From Funiculus sociatus GB2-C1 (GTDB lineage Bacteria > Cyanobacteriota > Cyanobacteriia > Cyanobacteriales > FACHB-T130), in the NCBI RefSeq assembly GCF_039962115.1, contig NZ_JAMPKJ010000028.1:1-64000 (forward strand): 64,000 bases of DNA, in the 5' to 3' direction. The translations under genes were made by a program, and so were the position numbers. Positions 16,975 through 26,151 of this stretch are shown here, in pieces. Each line of letters begins with the position of its first letter. The first letter of the stretch is position 1. Below the pieces are notes generated by a model that ran no database searches, was not told the origin of the DNA, and saw only the letters and a list, made by a program, of their open reading frames with translations.

Positions 16975-17637
16975 ATGAAAGCATTTGTAGCAGGGGCAAC
17001 GGGAGAAACTGGTCGCCGGATTGTACAAGAACTGGTGAAGCGAAATATACCTGTTCGGGCGTTAGTACGGAACATGGAAAAAGCTAGGGGAATTCTCCCA
17101 GATGCGGCGGAATTAGTAGTTGGAGATGTGTTGAAGCCAGAAACTCTCAGTGTTGCTTTGGGTGATAGTACGGTAGTGTTATGTGCTACTGGTGCCGCAC
17201 CAGGTTTTGACCCGACTGCACCGTACAAGGTAGACTACGAAGGCACAAAAAATTTAGTAGATGCAGCCAAAGCTAAGGGAATTGAGCAATTTGTACTGGT
17301 TTCTTCAATTGGTGCTTCTCAATTTTTCCATCCGCTGAACCTTTTCTGGCTGATTCTCGTCTGGAAGAAGCAAGCTGAGGAGTATATTCAGAAAAGCGGT
17401 TTGACTTACACAATTGTGCGTCCAGGGGGTCTGAAGAATGAAGACAGCTCAGACTCGGTGGTAATGTATAACGCAGATACCCTGTCTTTGAGTGGCAGCA
17501 TTCCCCGTCAGAAAGTGGCGCAGACGTGTGTGGAAGCACTATTTCAACCAGCGGCTCAAAACAAAATTGTGGAAGTCATTGCTAAGCCGGAAGCTTCTCC
17601 AAAAAGCTGGGAGCAACTTTTTGCTGAGGTAGCATGA
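16975..17637 (+). CDS. Atypical SDR, NAD(P)H-binding protein (Ycf39/Tic62-like)
   Basis: A 220-aa extended/atypical short-chain dehydrogenase. The Rossmann glycine motif is at the very N-terminus (VAGATGETGRRIVQELV), followed by an NADP-type Arg (ALVRNMEKA) and the acidic residue of strand 3 (VVGDVLKP). The typical tail segments VLVSSIGAS and TIVRPGGLKNE are present; the Tyr-x3-Lys triad is not clear, as usual for this group, so it may act as an NADP-sensing or electron-transfer factor instead of a classical reductase. Its stop overlaps the start of the GH104 gene (ATGA at 17634-17637), so the two are translationally coupled. Confidence 0.85.
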   Translation: MKAFVAGATGETGRRIVQELVKRNIPVRALVRNMEKARGILPDAAELVVGDVLKPETLSVALGDSTVVLCATGAAPGFDPTAPYKVDYEGTKNLVDAAKAKGIEQFVLVSSIGASQFFHPLNLFWLILVWKKQAEEYIQKSGLTYTIVRPGGLKNEDSSDSVVMYNADTLSLSGSIPRQKVAQTCVEALFQPAAQNKIVEVIAKPEASPKSWEQLFAEVA

Positions 17638-18296
17638 TTGAGACGTCACCTAAAAAGCAGAGAACCGCTGCGATCGCTGGCATCATTGGATTGCTATGCT
17701 TGCTCTTTTACATAAGGGCTTGCGAAAAACCGCTATCGCGCCTAGTATTAGACCCATCTGGAGGGGCGGACGGGACACAGCCGCTGGTGATGCAGGGAGG
17801 CGATCCTTATATTCGCGCTTTGATGCGGACAATTTCTGCTAGCGAAGCAAACGTGGCTCATCCTTACTCAGTGATCTACGGTGGCGATCGCGTCAGCGAC
17901 CTCAGCAATCACCCTCAGCAGTGCGTCACCATTGTTAATGGCCCAAATATGGGAAATTGCTCAACTGCGGCGGGACGCTATCAGATGATCAACACGACTT
18001 GGTTTGAGAAGGCTAAACGCTATCATCCACATCCGTTTGAGTTTATGTTTTGGCAGTCTTATAGCTTTGAGGCGGAATTTCAGGATGCGGTGGTTTATGC
18101 TTGGTTGAGCGACGCAGGTGCTTGGGGCGTTAACATTTCAGAGTTACTGCGGCAAGGTAAGATAAATCAGGTTTTGCGGCGGCTTTCTGGCACTTGGACA
18201 AGTTTGGGGTATGGAATAGAAAACAATTCCATGAGTAGCAAGTTGCCGAGGATTTATCAGCAAATGCTGAAAGAGGAACTAAAAGCCTCTGGGTGA
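17634..18296 (+). CDS. Exported GH104/GH24-like muramidase (lysozyme/lytic transglycosylase)
   Basis: A 220-aa protein with an N-terminal hydrophobic anchor (TAAIAGIIGLLCLLFYIRAC) and a lambda-endolysin-like catalytic domain from about residue 55. Diagnostic segments are ALMRTISASEANVAHPYSVI, holding the catalytic Glu in SASE, and CSTAAGRYQMINTTWFEKA; two Cys flank the substrate groove and may be disulfide-linked. Proteins of this family cleave the glycan strands of peptidoglycan. The membrane anchor points to housekeeping wall remodelling; no phage genes are near. It overlaps the SDR gene by 4 bp. A hairpin terminator follows. Confidence 0.87.
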   Translation: MIETSPKKQRTAAIAGIIGLLCLLFYIRACEKPLSRLVLDPSGGADGTQPLVMQGGDPYIRALMRTISASEANVAHPYSVIYGGDRVSDLSNHPQQCVTIVNGPNMGNCSTAAGRYQMINTTWFEKAKRYHPHPFEFMFWQSYSFEAEFQDAVVYAWLSDAGAWGVNISELLRQGKINQVLRRLSGTWTSLGYGIENNSMSSKLPRIYQQMLKEELKASG

Positions 18297-18335
18297 AAAA
18301 AGGCATAAGCCAAAAAACGAAACTAGATTTCTTAG

Positions 18336-18369
18336 GGTGCGTTAGCGTTATTGTTAACGCACCTTTCTC
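18336..18369. terminator. Stem-loop terminator between convergent genes
   Basis: GGTGCGTTA (18336-18344) pairs perfectly with TAACGCACC (18355-18363) around a 10-nt loop, followed by TTTCTC. It lies 40 bp after the GH104 stop and before the stop of the convergent VOC gene. Confidence 0.6.
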
Positions 18370-18396
18370 AAAATATGCTGATTTTAGGCAGTTTTT

Positions 18397-18783
18397 CTAG
18401 TTCTCATAAATCTCTAAAGGTAATCCATCTGGATCGCTAAAGAAAGTAAACCGCTTGCCAGTAATTTCATCGATTCTAATATCTTCTACTTGTATATCTT
18501 TAGATTTTAAATAGCAAACTGATTTATCTATATTTTCGACTACAAAAGCTAAATGCCTCAATCCGCAAGCTTCCGGGCGGCTCATTCTTTGAGGCGGATT
18601 AGGAAACGAGAATAATTCTATTTGAGCGCTACTACCAACTCCCAAATCTAATTTATAAGAATTTCTTTCTTCTCTAAATGTTTCTTTTATAACGAAAAAG
18701 CCTAAAACTTCTACATAAAATTGTTTTGATTTTTCATAGTCAGAGCAAATTATGGCGACGTGATGAATTCCGGTAGTTTCCAT
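18397..18783 (-). CDS. VOC family protein, YaeR-like
   Basis: A 128-aa single-module vicinal oxygen chelate protein of the YaeR/GloA2-like type. Expected ligands are His7 or His8 (METTGIHHVAIICSD), His in GLRHLAFVV, and Glu124 in LPLEIYEN. The motif RFTFFSDPDGLPLEIYE is characteristic of the group. The family's physiological substrate is not established. It stands upstream of the menH-like gene's 3' end with about 80 bp between stop and start, on the same strand, so it could be transcribed with it. Confidence 0.88.
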   Translation of the reverse strand: METTGIHHVAIICSDYEKSKQFYVEVLGFFVIKETFREERNSYKLDLGVGSSAQIELFSFPNPPQRMSRPEACGLRHLAFVVENIDKSVCYLKSKDIQVEDIRIDEITGKRFTFFSDPDGLPLEIYEN

Positions 18784-18863
18784 AATTTTATTCCGATAAA
18801 CTTACGATTTTTTGGTAGCCATTGCCATACGTTGAGGTAATGATACCAAAATTACAATGATTC

Positions 18864-19661
18864 TTAACTTAAAAAGAGTCTAACATTTTTAACGAAGTCA
18901 TTCAGATTTTCAAAATGAACATTATGTCCACAAGCTTTAATAATGTTCAGCTTCGCTGATTCACATAGACTAGCCATTTCCGAATTAATATTAATAAATT
19001 TCTTGTCATATTCCCCAACCAGCAAAAGCAGAGGCGTTTTATTCTCTTTTAACTTATCCCATAAAGAAGGCTGACATCCACTACTTAAATTACGCAATGA
19101 CTTAGCCAACTCTATTGGATTATTTTGTAAACGATACTCTACAAGACGCTCAAATTCTGGGTGTTTTTTAAGAGAAGCAAAAAGCGGTTGACTATACCAG
19201 TTTGATAGAAAAGATGTAAAAATCGTTGTTTCTAATTGATGGGTTATTTCAAAATCCCGTTGACTTCTTTCCCATCGTTCGGGTTCACTCTTCAAGCCTG
19301 GAGATGCGGATTCCAGTACAACTTTATGAAAATACTTAGGGAAATTAAGAGTTAGATACAAAGCTAAACGTCCACCCATCGAATAACCTACTAAAAAACA
19401 TTTTTCAATGTTTAAACTATCTAGTAGTTTGATTAATGCGTGGGCAGTGTTTGCCATTGTGTAGCAATTATTTTCACCGATAATTCTAGTTTTCCCATGA
19501 CCGGGAAGGTCAACGGACAGACAATAAAATTGGTCAGATAATAAGGATATAGCTTGATTAAATTCATTGACATCTCCCAAAAAGCCATGCAAAAAAAGAA
19601 TTAGTGGCTTATCGGCGCTACCACTGAAAGAATAATGAAATTGATAATTGTCAAAATTCAT
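18864..19661 (-). CDS. menH: Alpha/beta hydrolase, likely 2-succinyl-6-hydroxy-2,4-cyclohexadiene-1-carboxylate synthase (MenH)
   Basis: A 265-aa alpha/beta hydrolase. MenH-type features: the oxyanion segment LFLHGFLGDVNEF, DLPGHGKT, the nucleophile Ser94 in VGYSMGGRLAL, the Arg of that motif, SPGLKSEPERWER in the cap (MenH proteins have a similar SPGL..ER.R run), the acid in LLLVGEYDKKF, and His in CGHNVHFEN. MenH removes pyruvate from SEPHCHC in menaquinone or, in cyanobacteria, phylloquinone synthesis for photosystem I. No other men genes are in the window, so the call rests on these motifs; a different alpha/beta hydrolase remains possible. Confidence 0.75.
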   Translation of the reverse strand: MNFDNYQFHYSFSGSADKPLILFLHGFLGDVNEFNQAISLLSDQFYCLSVDLPGHGKTRIIGENNCYTMANTAHALIKLLDSLNIEKCFLVGYSMGGRLALYLTLNFPKYFHKVVLESASPGLKSEPERWERSQRDFEITHQLETTIFTSFLSNWYSQPLFASLKKHPEFERLVEYRLQNNPIELAKSLRNLSSGCQPSLWDKLKENKTPLLLLVGEYDKKFININSEMASLCESAKLNIIKACGHNVHFENLNDFVKNVRLFLS

Positions 19662-19999
19662 TTTCTACAAATGCTTTTAAAAAGCCTATTTGATATATAA
19701 ACAGTCGCTTTACGAATGCGATCGCATTCTCCCGGATGCAGCAAACTAGCGAAGCGTAGCGTACCATGAAGGAGATTTCGCGCACTTTCACCTGAACTTA
19801 AATAAAAGTCAACCAACCAAAAACTTGTTCAGGTGTTAGGAAACCGCGTAAAATCGTTAGGTTTGTATTCCACTCAACTGCGAACCGCTATAGCAGTTTC
19901 ATTGATACAAAAAAACCCTGCGAACAGGGTTTTTTGTCAAGTAGCTATAGAGAAAAACGCAATGCAGCCATCACCCTGAGTCGAGATTGATTTCTTAAA
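19662..19999. other. Intergenic region without a gene
   Basis: 338 bp between menH and the metal-sensor gene, both on the minus strand. It holds a HIP1 octamer, an inverted repeat CACCTGAAC (19789-19797) with GTTCAGGTG (19827-19835), the run GCGAAGCGTAGCG common in these genomes, and the terminator at 19907-19937. No reading frame resembling a gene is seen. Confidence 0.6.
19907..19937 (-). terminator. Rho-independent terminator of the metal-sensor gene
   Basis: On the minus strand the sequence reads CCCTG-TTCG-CAGGG followed by seven T, with A residues in front that extend the stem. The UUCG tetraloop and U tract are classical. It lies about 65 bp after the stop of the CsoR/InrS-type gene. 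Confidence 0.8.
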
Positions 20000-20380
20000 T
20001 TAAGGCAGAAATCGATCTAAAGCAGCCTTTAACTCTTCGATCTCAACTTCAATATTGCCTTCTTTGGCAGCACGACCGATACACTCAGTTAAATGCTCAT
20101 CCAAAATCATCCGCGCCACCCGATCCAAAGCACCCCGCACGGCAGCAACCTGCACGAGGACATCAGGACAGGGGCGGCTTTCCTGTACCATCGTCTTAAT
20201 GCCCCGGATGTGTCCTTCAATCCGAGATAGGCGGTTAATTACTCGTCGCAGTGATTCTTCGCTGTGGACGTGATGATGGGGCGACTCTTCATCCTCATGA
20301 GTATGCGGATGATCCTGAATCGGAAAGGTTTGGTCAAGTTTAGGGTTCGATCCAATCATGTAGAGTCGTCCATAAGGCAT
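20000..20380 (-). CDS. CsoR/RcnR-family metal-sensing repressor (InrS-like)
   Basis: A 126-aa DUF156 repressor. The helical core SEESLRRVINRLSRIEGHIR and the metal site Cys71, His96, Cys100 (RPCPDVL, DEHLTECI) are visible. An N-terminal His-rich extension (HPHTHEDEESPHHHVH, residues 24-39) recalls InrS, the nickel-responsive sensor of Synechocystis that releases the nickel exporter promoter; CsoR-type copper sensing is the alternative. Members bind DNA as tetramers in the apo form. ATG codons at residues 1 and 8 are both possible starts. It is divergent from the HtrA-like protease gene; no metal exporter gene is adjacent, so the regulated target lies elsewhere or is the gene itself. Confidence 0.88.
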   Translation of the reverse strand: MPYGRLYMIGSNPKLDQTFPIQDHPHTHEDEESPHHHVHSEESLRRVINRLSRIEGHIRGIKTMVQESRPCPDVLVQVAAVRGALDRVARMILDEHLTECIGRAAKEGNIEVEIEELKAALDRFLP

Positions 20381-20559
20381 CTGTATAACATAATCTAACC
20401 TATCTGAGGGTCAGTACCTCTGGTAGTTTAAAGAAATTTGGGATGTAGGGAAAACCGCATCAGCGATCGCGTCTGAGGAAAGCCAATTCCACTGTAAAAA
20501 TAGCTGTAGGGCTATTTATTGTTGCCGCCTAGACCATCACAAAGCTAAAAATTGATGCT

Positions 20560-21777
20560 ATGCAGTTTCCATTTTCTCAATTTCCACGTCAAATCGCTAC
20601 CTATCTATTTTCCATCCTTTTAGGAGCCATTCTTACATCTGGCGTTTATCGCGTCCTGCCATCTCAAGCCGGGGTTGCTCCTAAGAAATTTTCATCATAT
20701 CAGGAGGCACCGGCGCTACTTGCACAAAGCACTATCTCCAGAATTCCCGAAACAGCTGCTGGCAGTTTTGTTACCGCAGCGGTGAATCGGGTGGGTAAAG
20801 CTGTAGTAAGGATTGATACCGAGCGTACAGTCAACCGCAACCTCGATCCATTATTTGATGATCCCTTCTTCCGGCGTTTTTTTGGCGAAGAATTGCCAAG
20901 AGGCCCTATGCAAGAGCGTCTGCGCGGTCAAGGCTCTGGTTTCATTATTGACAAGAGCGGAATTATCCTAACAAATTCCCATGTAGTGAATCGAGCTGAT
21001 AAGGTGACTGTGAGACTCAAGGATGGACGTACCTTGGAAGGAAAAGTACAAGGTGCAGATCCGGTGACAGATTTGGCAGTAATTAAGATCAATGACAGCA
21101 GCGATTTGCCAGTGGCACCACTAGGAGATTCTAACGAGGTGCAAGTAGGAGACTGGGCGATCGCAGTCGGCAATCCTCTAGGATTGGATAATACCGTTAC
21201 CTTGGGAATTATCAGCACCCTCAAACGCTCCAGCGCCCAAGTCGGTATTCCCGACAAACGGATAGACTTCATTCAAACTGATGCAGCGATTAATCCCGGC
21301 AACTCCGGTGGGCCATTGTTAAATCAGCAAGGCGAAGTTATTGGCATTAACACGGCAATTCGCGCCGATGCAATGGGTATTGGCTTTGCGATTCCCATCA
21401 ATAAGGCTAAAGTAATCTCCAGCGCACTAGCACGCGGGGAAAAAGTTGCCCATCCCTATCTCGGTATCCAGATGGCAACCCTGACACCAGAAGTAGCAGC
21501 TGAAAATAACAGCGACCCTAATGCTCCCTTTGAGGTGCCGGAAATCAATGGCATTTTAGTGGTGCGAGTTCTGCCAAATACTCCAGCAGCAGCATCTGGA
21601 ATGCGTCGGGGGGATGTGATTGTCCAGATTGACGGACAAGCAGTGGAAACCGCCGCTGAGTTACAGCGCATCGTAGATAGTAGCGGCATCGGTCAGATGC
21701 TAGAGATGAAAGTGCAACGCGGCAAACAGACTACATCTATCGGCATCCGCACTGGCGAACTGCAAGAACAATCTTAG
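20560..21777 (+). CDS. HtrA/Deg-family serine protease with PDZ domain
   Basis: A 405-aa protease of the cyanobacterial HhoA/HhoB/HtrA group. Residues about 12-30 form a signal or anchor helix. The trypsin-like domain holds the triad His141 (TNSHVVN), Asp171 (TDLAVIKI) and Ser249 (GNSGGPLL). One PDZ domain follows at about 300-400 (LPNTPAAASGMRRGDVIVQI). Deg proteases degrade or refold damaged proteins in the periplasm or thylakoid lumen during light and heat stress. Which of the three paralogues this is cannot be decided from sequence reading alone. It is convergent with rpoC2, separated by a strong terminator. Confidence 0.94.
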   Translation: MQFPFSQFPRQIATYLFSILLGAILTSGVYRVLPSQAGVAPKKFSSYQEAPALLAQSTISRIPETAAGSFVTAAVNRVGKAVVRIDTERTVNRNLDPLFDDPFFRRFFGEELPRGPMQERLRGQGSGFIIDKSGIILTNSHVVNRADKVTVRLKDGRTLEGKVQGADPVTDLAVIKINDSSDLPVAPLGDSNEVQVGDWAIAVGNPLGLDNTVTLGIISTLKRSSAQVGIPDKRIDFIQTDAAINPGNSGGPLLNQQGEVIGINTAIRADAMGIGFAIPINKAKVISSALARGEKVAHPYLGIQMATLTPEVAAENNSDPNAPFEVPEINGILVVRVLPNTPAAASGMRRGDVIVQIDGQAVETAAELQRIVDSSGIGQMLEMKVQRGKQTTSIGIRTGELQEQS

Positions 21778-21802
21778 AAAAGGCAAACATCTTCGGTAAG
21801 TA

Positions 21803-21843
21803 AAAGGAAAGGGCGCACAATTAGCTTGTGCGCCCTTTCCTTT
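21803..21843. terminator. Bidirectional terminator between htrA-like gene and rpoC2
   Basis: AAAGGAAAGGGCGCACAA (21803-21820) and its perfect complement (21826-21843) form an 18-bp stem with a 5-nt loop; the arms end in A/T-rich tracts on both sides. It can stop both the protease gene (stop 21777) and the rpoB-rpoC1-rpoC2 transcript (stop 21907). Confidence 0.85.
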
Positions 21844-21906
21844 GCGGGGTACTGTACTGGGGACTGGACAAGACTTATGCCAGTCCCTCATCCCTAGTCC
21901 CTTTCT

Positions 21907-24900
21907 TTAGTCCTCGTCATCCTCGAAGTCGCCATCGTCATCATCATCAACGAGTTCGTCATCATCTAGAACCGGAGACAAGGAAGCGCCGCTTCCCATT
22001 CCGTAAGTGGGTCGTTCCTCAAATCCCATTCCGGGATTGTAAGCGCGTGCTGTGCGGTCATCCAGCACCACATCCAGTGCGTCTTCCTCAACATCGAGTC
22101 CGGTTGCAAATGCCCCAGTAAAGTCAACCGTCTCGTTGTTTGCTTCCTCAAAGGCGTTGAACCCGGTTCCGGCTGGAATCAGTCGTCCGATGATCACGTT
22201 CTCCTTGAGACCGCGCAACCAGTCAGATTTACCTTCGATCGCCGCCTCGGTCAGCACCCGCGTCGTCTCTTGGAAAGATGCCGCAGAGATAAAGCTGTCT
22301 GTGTTCAAACTAGCTTTGGTAATCCCCAGCAACATTGGCGTGTATTGTGCTGGCGCTCCTCCGGTGATGGCGATCGCTTCGTTGACTTGCTCTATCTGCC
22401 GCAACTCCACCAGTTCCCCAGGCAGCATGATAGTGTCCCCACCATCATCCACCCGCACCTTGGAGGTCATCTGCCGTACTATCACCTCAATATGCTTGTC
22501 AGAAATATCAATCCCCTGTGATTGATACACCGACTGCACCTCGTTCACCAGGAAGGTCTGGACTTTCTGCAATGCCCCTAGCGCTGCTTCATAGATGCCC
22601 ATCGTCTCGCGATAATGGTCGAAGAAAATCTCCAGAATCTCGTGCGGGTTCGCAGGACCATCAGTCAGCGCTTCTGCTGTCTCCACACTCATGCCGTCAC
22701 CGACAATCATGTTCTGACCAGGGCCTAGCGGGTAGTCAGCTACTACCCCATCCGCCTCGACTACCTTAATATCCTCAGCTTCCTGCTGGGAGCCATAAAC
22801 CACCTGCGTCGTCCCCGATCGCCGTGTTAAAATACACGCCTCCTTCGGTTTCCGAGCTTCTAGCAGTTCCTCAATCCTGGGCAAACCCTGGATGATATCC
22901 CCAGTCTTGGCTCGTTCAAACACCAGCAGCACCAGGTTATCCCCCCGCTGCACCAAATCACCATCGTCAATGTGCAGCACAGCTCCCGAAGACACTCGGT
23001 AAGGACGCGCCAAACGCAAAGTTACTGAATTCTCAGTTACTGAAAGCACTTGACCGGATTCCGGTGTTGGCAGTCCCGGCGCAAGAGGAGTCCCCGACAC
23101 CAATAGCGATCCGGGCTTTACGGTAGGCTTCGCTCCTGATGTTTCAATCGTTACGCGATCGCTATCCCGAATCAGCAGCACCCGACGAATCGCAGCATCC
23201 CCAGGACGAATCCCGCGCACTTCTCCTGCGTCTTTGCACTGAATCTCAGTTCGCGCCACAACCGCCCCCGGCTCTATTTGCTGCCCATCCGTCACCATAA
23301 TCCGGGTGTGCGTGCTGCCGCTCAAAGGATCTGCCACCGTATCCCGCCGGATCACCAGCGTCTCAGACACCAGCAGTTGCAACCGATACTCGGAATAGTT
23401 TTGAGTTTCTCGGCTTAAGTTTTGAGTTGAATCTTCTGGCTCAGAACTCCCGCCGGAGTCATCAGTCCTGTCGATTGGCAACAACTCAATATCCGCTGCC
23501 AGCAGTTCCAGCCCCGCTATAGACGCAGGTTTCAAACCCGCCCCTTCCGCTGAGCCATCTTGCTCGCCTCCAGCGCCAATTTCCAGCACCAGCTGCGTCC
23601 GCAACAGTTCCAGCGCTTCTTTTGACTTTACCCGCTCCCCATCTTTATATGGCAGCCGCTGCACCGCGCGCAGCTCAATAGTGTATCGTCCTTTGCTGGA
23701 AAGCGATGCTTGCGAAGGTACGCTTGGTTCATCGGGTACTTGGAACTCCACCACCGGACGCAGCAACAATGCTGGGCCCTCTGGAGTCTCCACAAATTCA
23801 ATGTACCGAAGTTCGTTTGTCACCAGCCCAGGAACTATTTCCTGTCCGGGATAAAACAGAGTTGCGTCTTTCCCCATCACTGCCTCTGGGTCGTCCACCA
23901 GATGTAGATCCCCAGGCTTAATCACAATCTCCCGCAGAATATCATTTTTCTGCGTCACTTCCACCAGACCCGAAGTCTGACAGAAGATATCTTTAACTAC
24001 CTCAGTCCCGACTTCTACATATTGAGCGTCCTCAACCTGTAACAAGGAAATATCCTTATTCACCTCGTGGGACTCTTCCGGTATCCACAGCAGCGTCCCG
24101 CCTTTGATGACTTCGTACCCCAGTTTGGCTTTTGCTTTTTTGGCAACTTCCACCCCAGCGTATTTAATAATTCCCCCGGTGGTAGTGCGATAGCGGTCGT
24201 CTATCAACTCCGCAACCACCGCGTGATTCTGCACCTTCGTCCCTGGTGCCGCCTTCAACTGAAAGCGCTGTGACTCGCCAGTGTAAATCGTGTAGTGGTC
24301 TCGCCCAGCGGTCGTTTCTGACCGCACCCGCGCTTGGTCTAGCAGTACAGAAGCCGTGATGATTTCAATCTCTCGACCCCTAGAACTTCCAGTCTCCGCC
24401 TTCAGGCGCACCACTCCTCCATGCTCACTCACCAATTTGGTTTCTGCTAGCACGTCTTGGTGCTCCACCATCGTACCATTCTGGACTACTGCTTCTGCCC
24501 CAGGCGGCAAGTTGTAAACTTCCCCTGAGAGAATCCACAACAAACCACCCCGCGCTGCAATTCGGGTAGTGTTCCCTTGACGGTCGGTTTTCTCTTCTGG
24601 CAGCAATCCTTCAAATTTCACTTCTCCCGCCAAGTCGGTAGTTACGTCCTTGGCAGCTTTTTCCGTGTGTGCCTTGGTCGGGGCAACAATTGCTACCTCT
24701 GCCAATAGCACTCCCTCGCTTACTGTGTCTCCAGTATTGCAGTATAGGGTTGAAGCCTGAGTCAGAGGAATTGTCGTTGCTTCCCCTCCGGAAGCAGGTT
24801 CCAATACCAATGCGCCATTGTTAGATTCCACCAACAGAGCATCTTCCCCGTGCCGAGTTCTTAAGGGGCGCGTCCGCATCCCCCGGCTGAAACGCACCTT

Positions 24901-25989
24901 TCCATCAAAAGGCGCTCTCACTTGTCTGGCAACCTCTCCGGTAAATACTCCTCCGGTGTGGAACGTCCGCATCGTCAGCTGGGTTCCCGGTTCCCCGATA
25001 CTCTGGGCGGCAATAATCCCGACTGCTTCTCCCAAATCTACTGGGTGTCCGTGGGCCAAACTCCATCCGTAACAAGACTGACAGACGGATCTCGCGGCTT
25101 CGCAAGTCAGAGGCGATCGCACGATCACTTCTTCTACCCCAGATGCCGCGACTGCTTGTGCCAATTCTTCTGACAACGGCTGATTTCTCGTCATCACCAC
25201 TTCTCCAGTGGTGGGGTGAATCACATCCTCTGCCAAAACTCGGCCCAAAAGACGGTCGCCCAGTGGAATCAAAACGCGATCGCCCGAAGTCATTGCCGTA
25301 ACCTTCACCCCCCTTGGGGTGCCGCAGTCCACTTCCCGCACAATCACATCCTGGGACACATCCACCAAGCGTCGGGTCAGATATCCAGAATCCGCCGTCC
25401 GCAAAGCAGTATCCACCAATCCCTTCCGCGCTCCATAAGAAGAGATGATGTATTCCGTCACCGTCAGACCTTCCCGGAAATTGGTCTTAATCGGCAAGTC
25501 AATAATTTCCCCTTGGGGGTCTGCCATCAAACCACGCATCCCCACCAACTGGCGCACCTGGGAAATATTTCCCCGCGCCCCAGAAAACGCCATCATATAC
25601 ACGGAGTTCAAGGGGTCTTTCTTCCGGAAGTTGCGAACCACCTCATCTTTTAGTGACTCAGAGGTGCTGTTCCAGGTATCAATTACCTTTTGGAAACGCT
25701 CTACTTCCGTAATTTCTCCCCGCGCATAGCGGGCCTCTGTAGCGCGAATTTCCGTCTCAGCCGCTTCCAGCAGATCCCGCTTGGAATCCGGTACCTGCAA
25801 GTCATCCACGCTGATAGAAACACCCGCTTTGGTTGCGTAATGGAAGCCTAAATCTTTCAGCCGATCTGCCATTTGTGATGTCCGGGCTGACCCATAGTTG
25901 GTAAACGCCCAGGCAACCAGCTTCTTCAGCTGCCCTTTATCAACCATTCGGTTGTGAAAAATATTTTTGATTTCAGGTTGCTCTGCCAT
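21907..25989 (-). CDS. rpoC2: DNA-directed RNA polymerase subunit beta' (cyanobacterial C-terminal part)
   Basis: The 1360-aa C-terminal half of beta', separate in cyanobacteria and plastids. It starts with the conserved [20 protein letters not shown]. The zinc site is formed by Cys near 221 ([10 protein letters not shown]) and the cluster [14 protein letters not shown] near 293-305; the trigger-loop region with [19 protein letters not shown] follows. A long insertion (SI3) fills roughly residues 330-980 as in other cyanobacteria. The C-terminus is very acidic ([19 protein letters not shown]). Within SI3 the segment [15 protein letters not shown] is encoded by AGTTTTGAGTT-type repeats (about 23390-23435). 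It is the last gene of the rpo cluster. Confidence 0.98.
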   Translation of the reverse strand: MAEQPEIKNIFHNRMVDKGQLKKLVAWAFTNYGSARTSQMADRLKDLGFHYATKAGVSISVDDLQVPDSKRDLLEAAETEIRATEARYARGEITEVERFQKVIDTWNSTSESLKDEVVRNFRKKDPLNSVYMMAFSGARGNISQVRQLVGMRGLMADPQGEIIDLPIKTNFREGLTVTEYIISSYGARKGLVDTALRTADSGYLTRRLVDVSQDVIVREVDCGTPRGVKVTAMTSGDRVLIPLGDRLLGRVLAEDVIHPTTGEVVMTRNQPLSEELAQAVAASGVEEVIVRSPLTCEAARSVCQSCYGWSLAHGHPVDLGEAVGIIAAQSIGEPGTQLTMRTFHTGGVFTGEVARQVRAPFDGKVRFSRGMRTRPLRTRHGEDALLVESNNGALVLEPASGGEATTIPLTQASTLYCNTGDTVSEGVLLAEVAIVAPTKAHTEKAAKDVTTDLAGEVKFEGLLPEEKTDRQGNTTRIAARGGLLWILSGEVYNLPPGAEAVVQNGTMVEHQDVLAETKLVSEHGGVVRLKAETGSSRGREIEIITASVLLDQARVRSETTAGRDHYTIYTGESQRFQLKAAPGTKVQNHAVVAELIDDRYRTTTGGIIKYAGVEVAKKAKAKLGYEVIKGGTLLWIPEESHEVNKDISLLQVEDAQYVEVGTEVVKDIFCQTSGLVEVTQKNDILREIVIKPGDLHLVDDPEAVMGKDATLFYPGQEIVPGLVTNELRYIEFVETPEGPALLLRPVVEFQVPDEPSVPSQASLSSKGRYTIELRAVQRLPYKDGERVKSKEALELLRTQLVLEIGAGGEQDGSAEGAGLKPASIAGLELLAADIELLPIDRTDDSGGSSEPEDSTQNLSRETQNYSEYRLQLLVSETLVIRRDTVADPLSGSTHTRIMVTDGQQIEPGAVVARTEIQCKDAGEVRGIRPGDAAIRRVLLIRDSDRVTIETSGAKPTVKPGSLLVSGTPLAPGLPTPESGQVLSVTENSVTLRLARPYRVSSGAVLHIDDGDLVQRGDNLVLLVFERAKTGDIIQGLPRIEELLEARKPKEACILTRRSGTTQVVYGSQQEAEDIKVVEADGVVADYPLGPGQNMIVGDGMSVETAEALTDGPANPHEILEIFFDHYRETMGIYEAALGALQKVQTFLVNEVQSVYQSQGIDISDKHIEVIVRQMTSKVRVDDGGDTIMLPGELVELRQIEQVNEAIAITGGAPAQYTPMLLGITKASLNTDSFISAASFQETTRVLTEAAIEGKSDWLRGLKENVIIGRLIPAGTGFNAFEEANNETVDFTGAFATGLDVEEDALDVVLDDRTARAYNPGMGFEERPTYGMGSGASLSPVLDDDELVDDDDDGDFEDDED

Positions 25990-26151
25990 TTTTGGATTTT
26001 AGTTTATGGATTTTGCAGAGGTTGGAGTTTCTCCGCCTCTGATGATTAAGCCAGCGCAAAGACTTCGGATTTTGGATTAAAAAGTTACTCAGTTTCCCTT
26101 ACAATTTCTTACTTCCTGGTGAGCAACACCAATCCAAAATCCAAAATCTAC

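Noticed and set aside
16755-17228. 157-codon minus-strand frame
   Set aside because: Antisense to the SDR gene, whose Rossmann motif is clear; overlaps the DUF1997 start.
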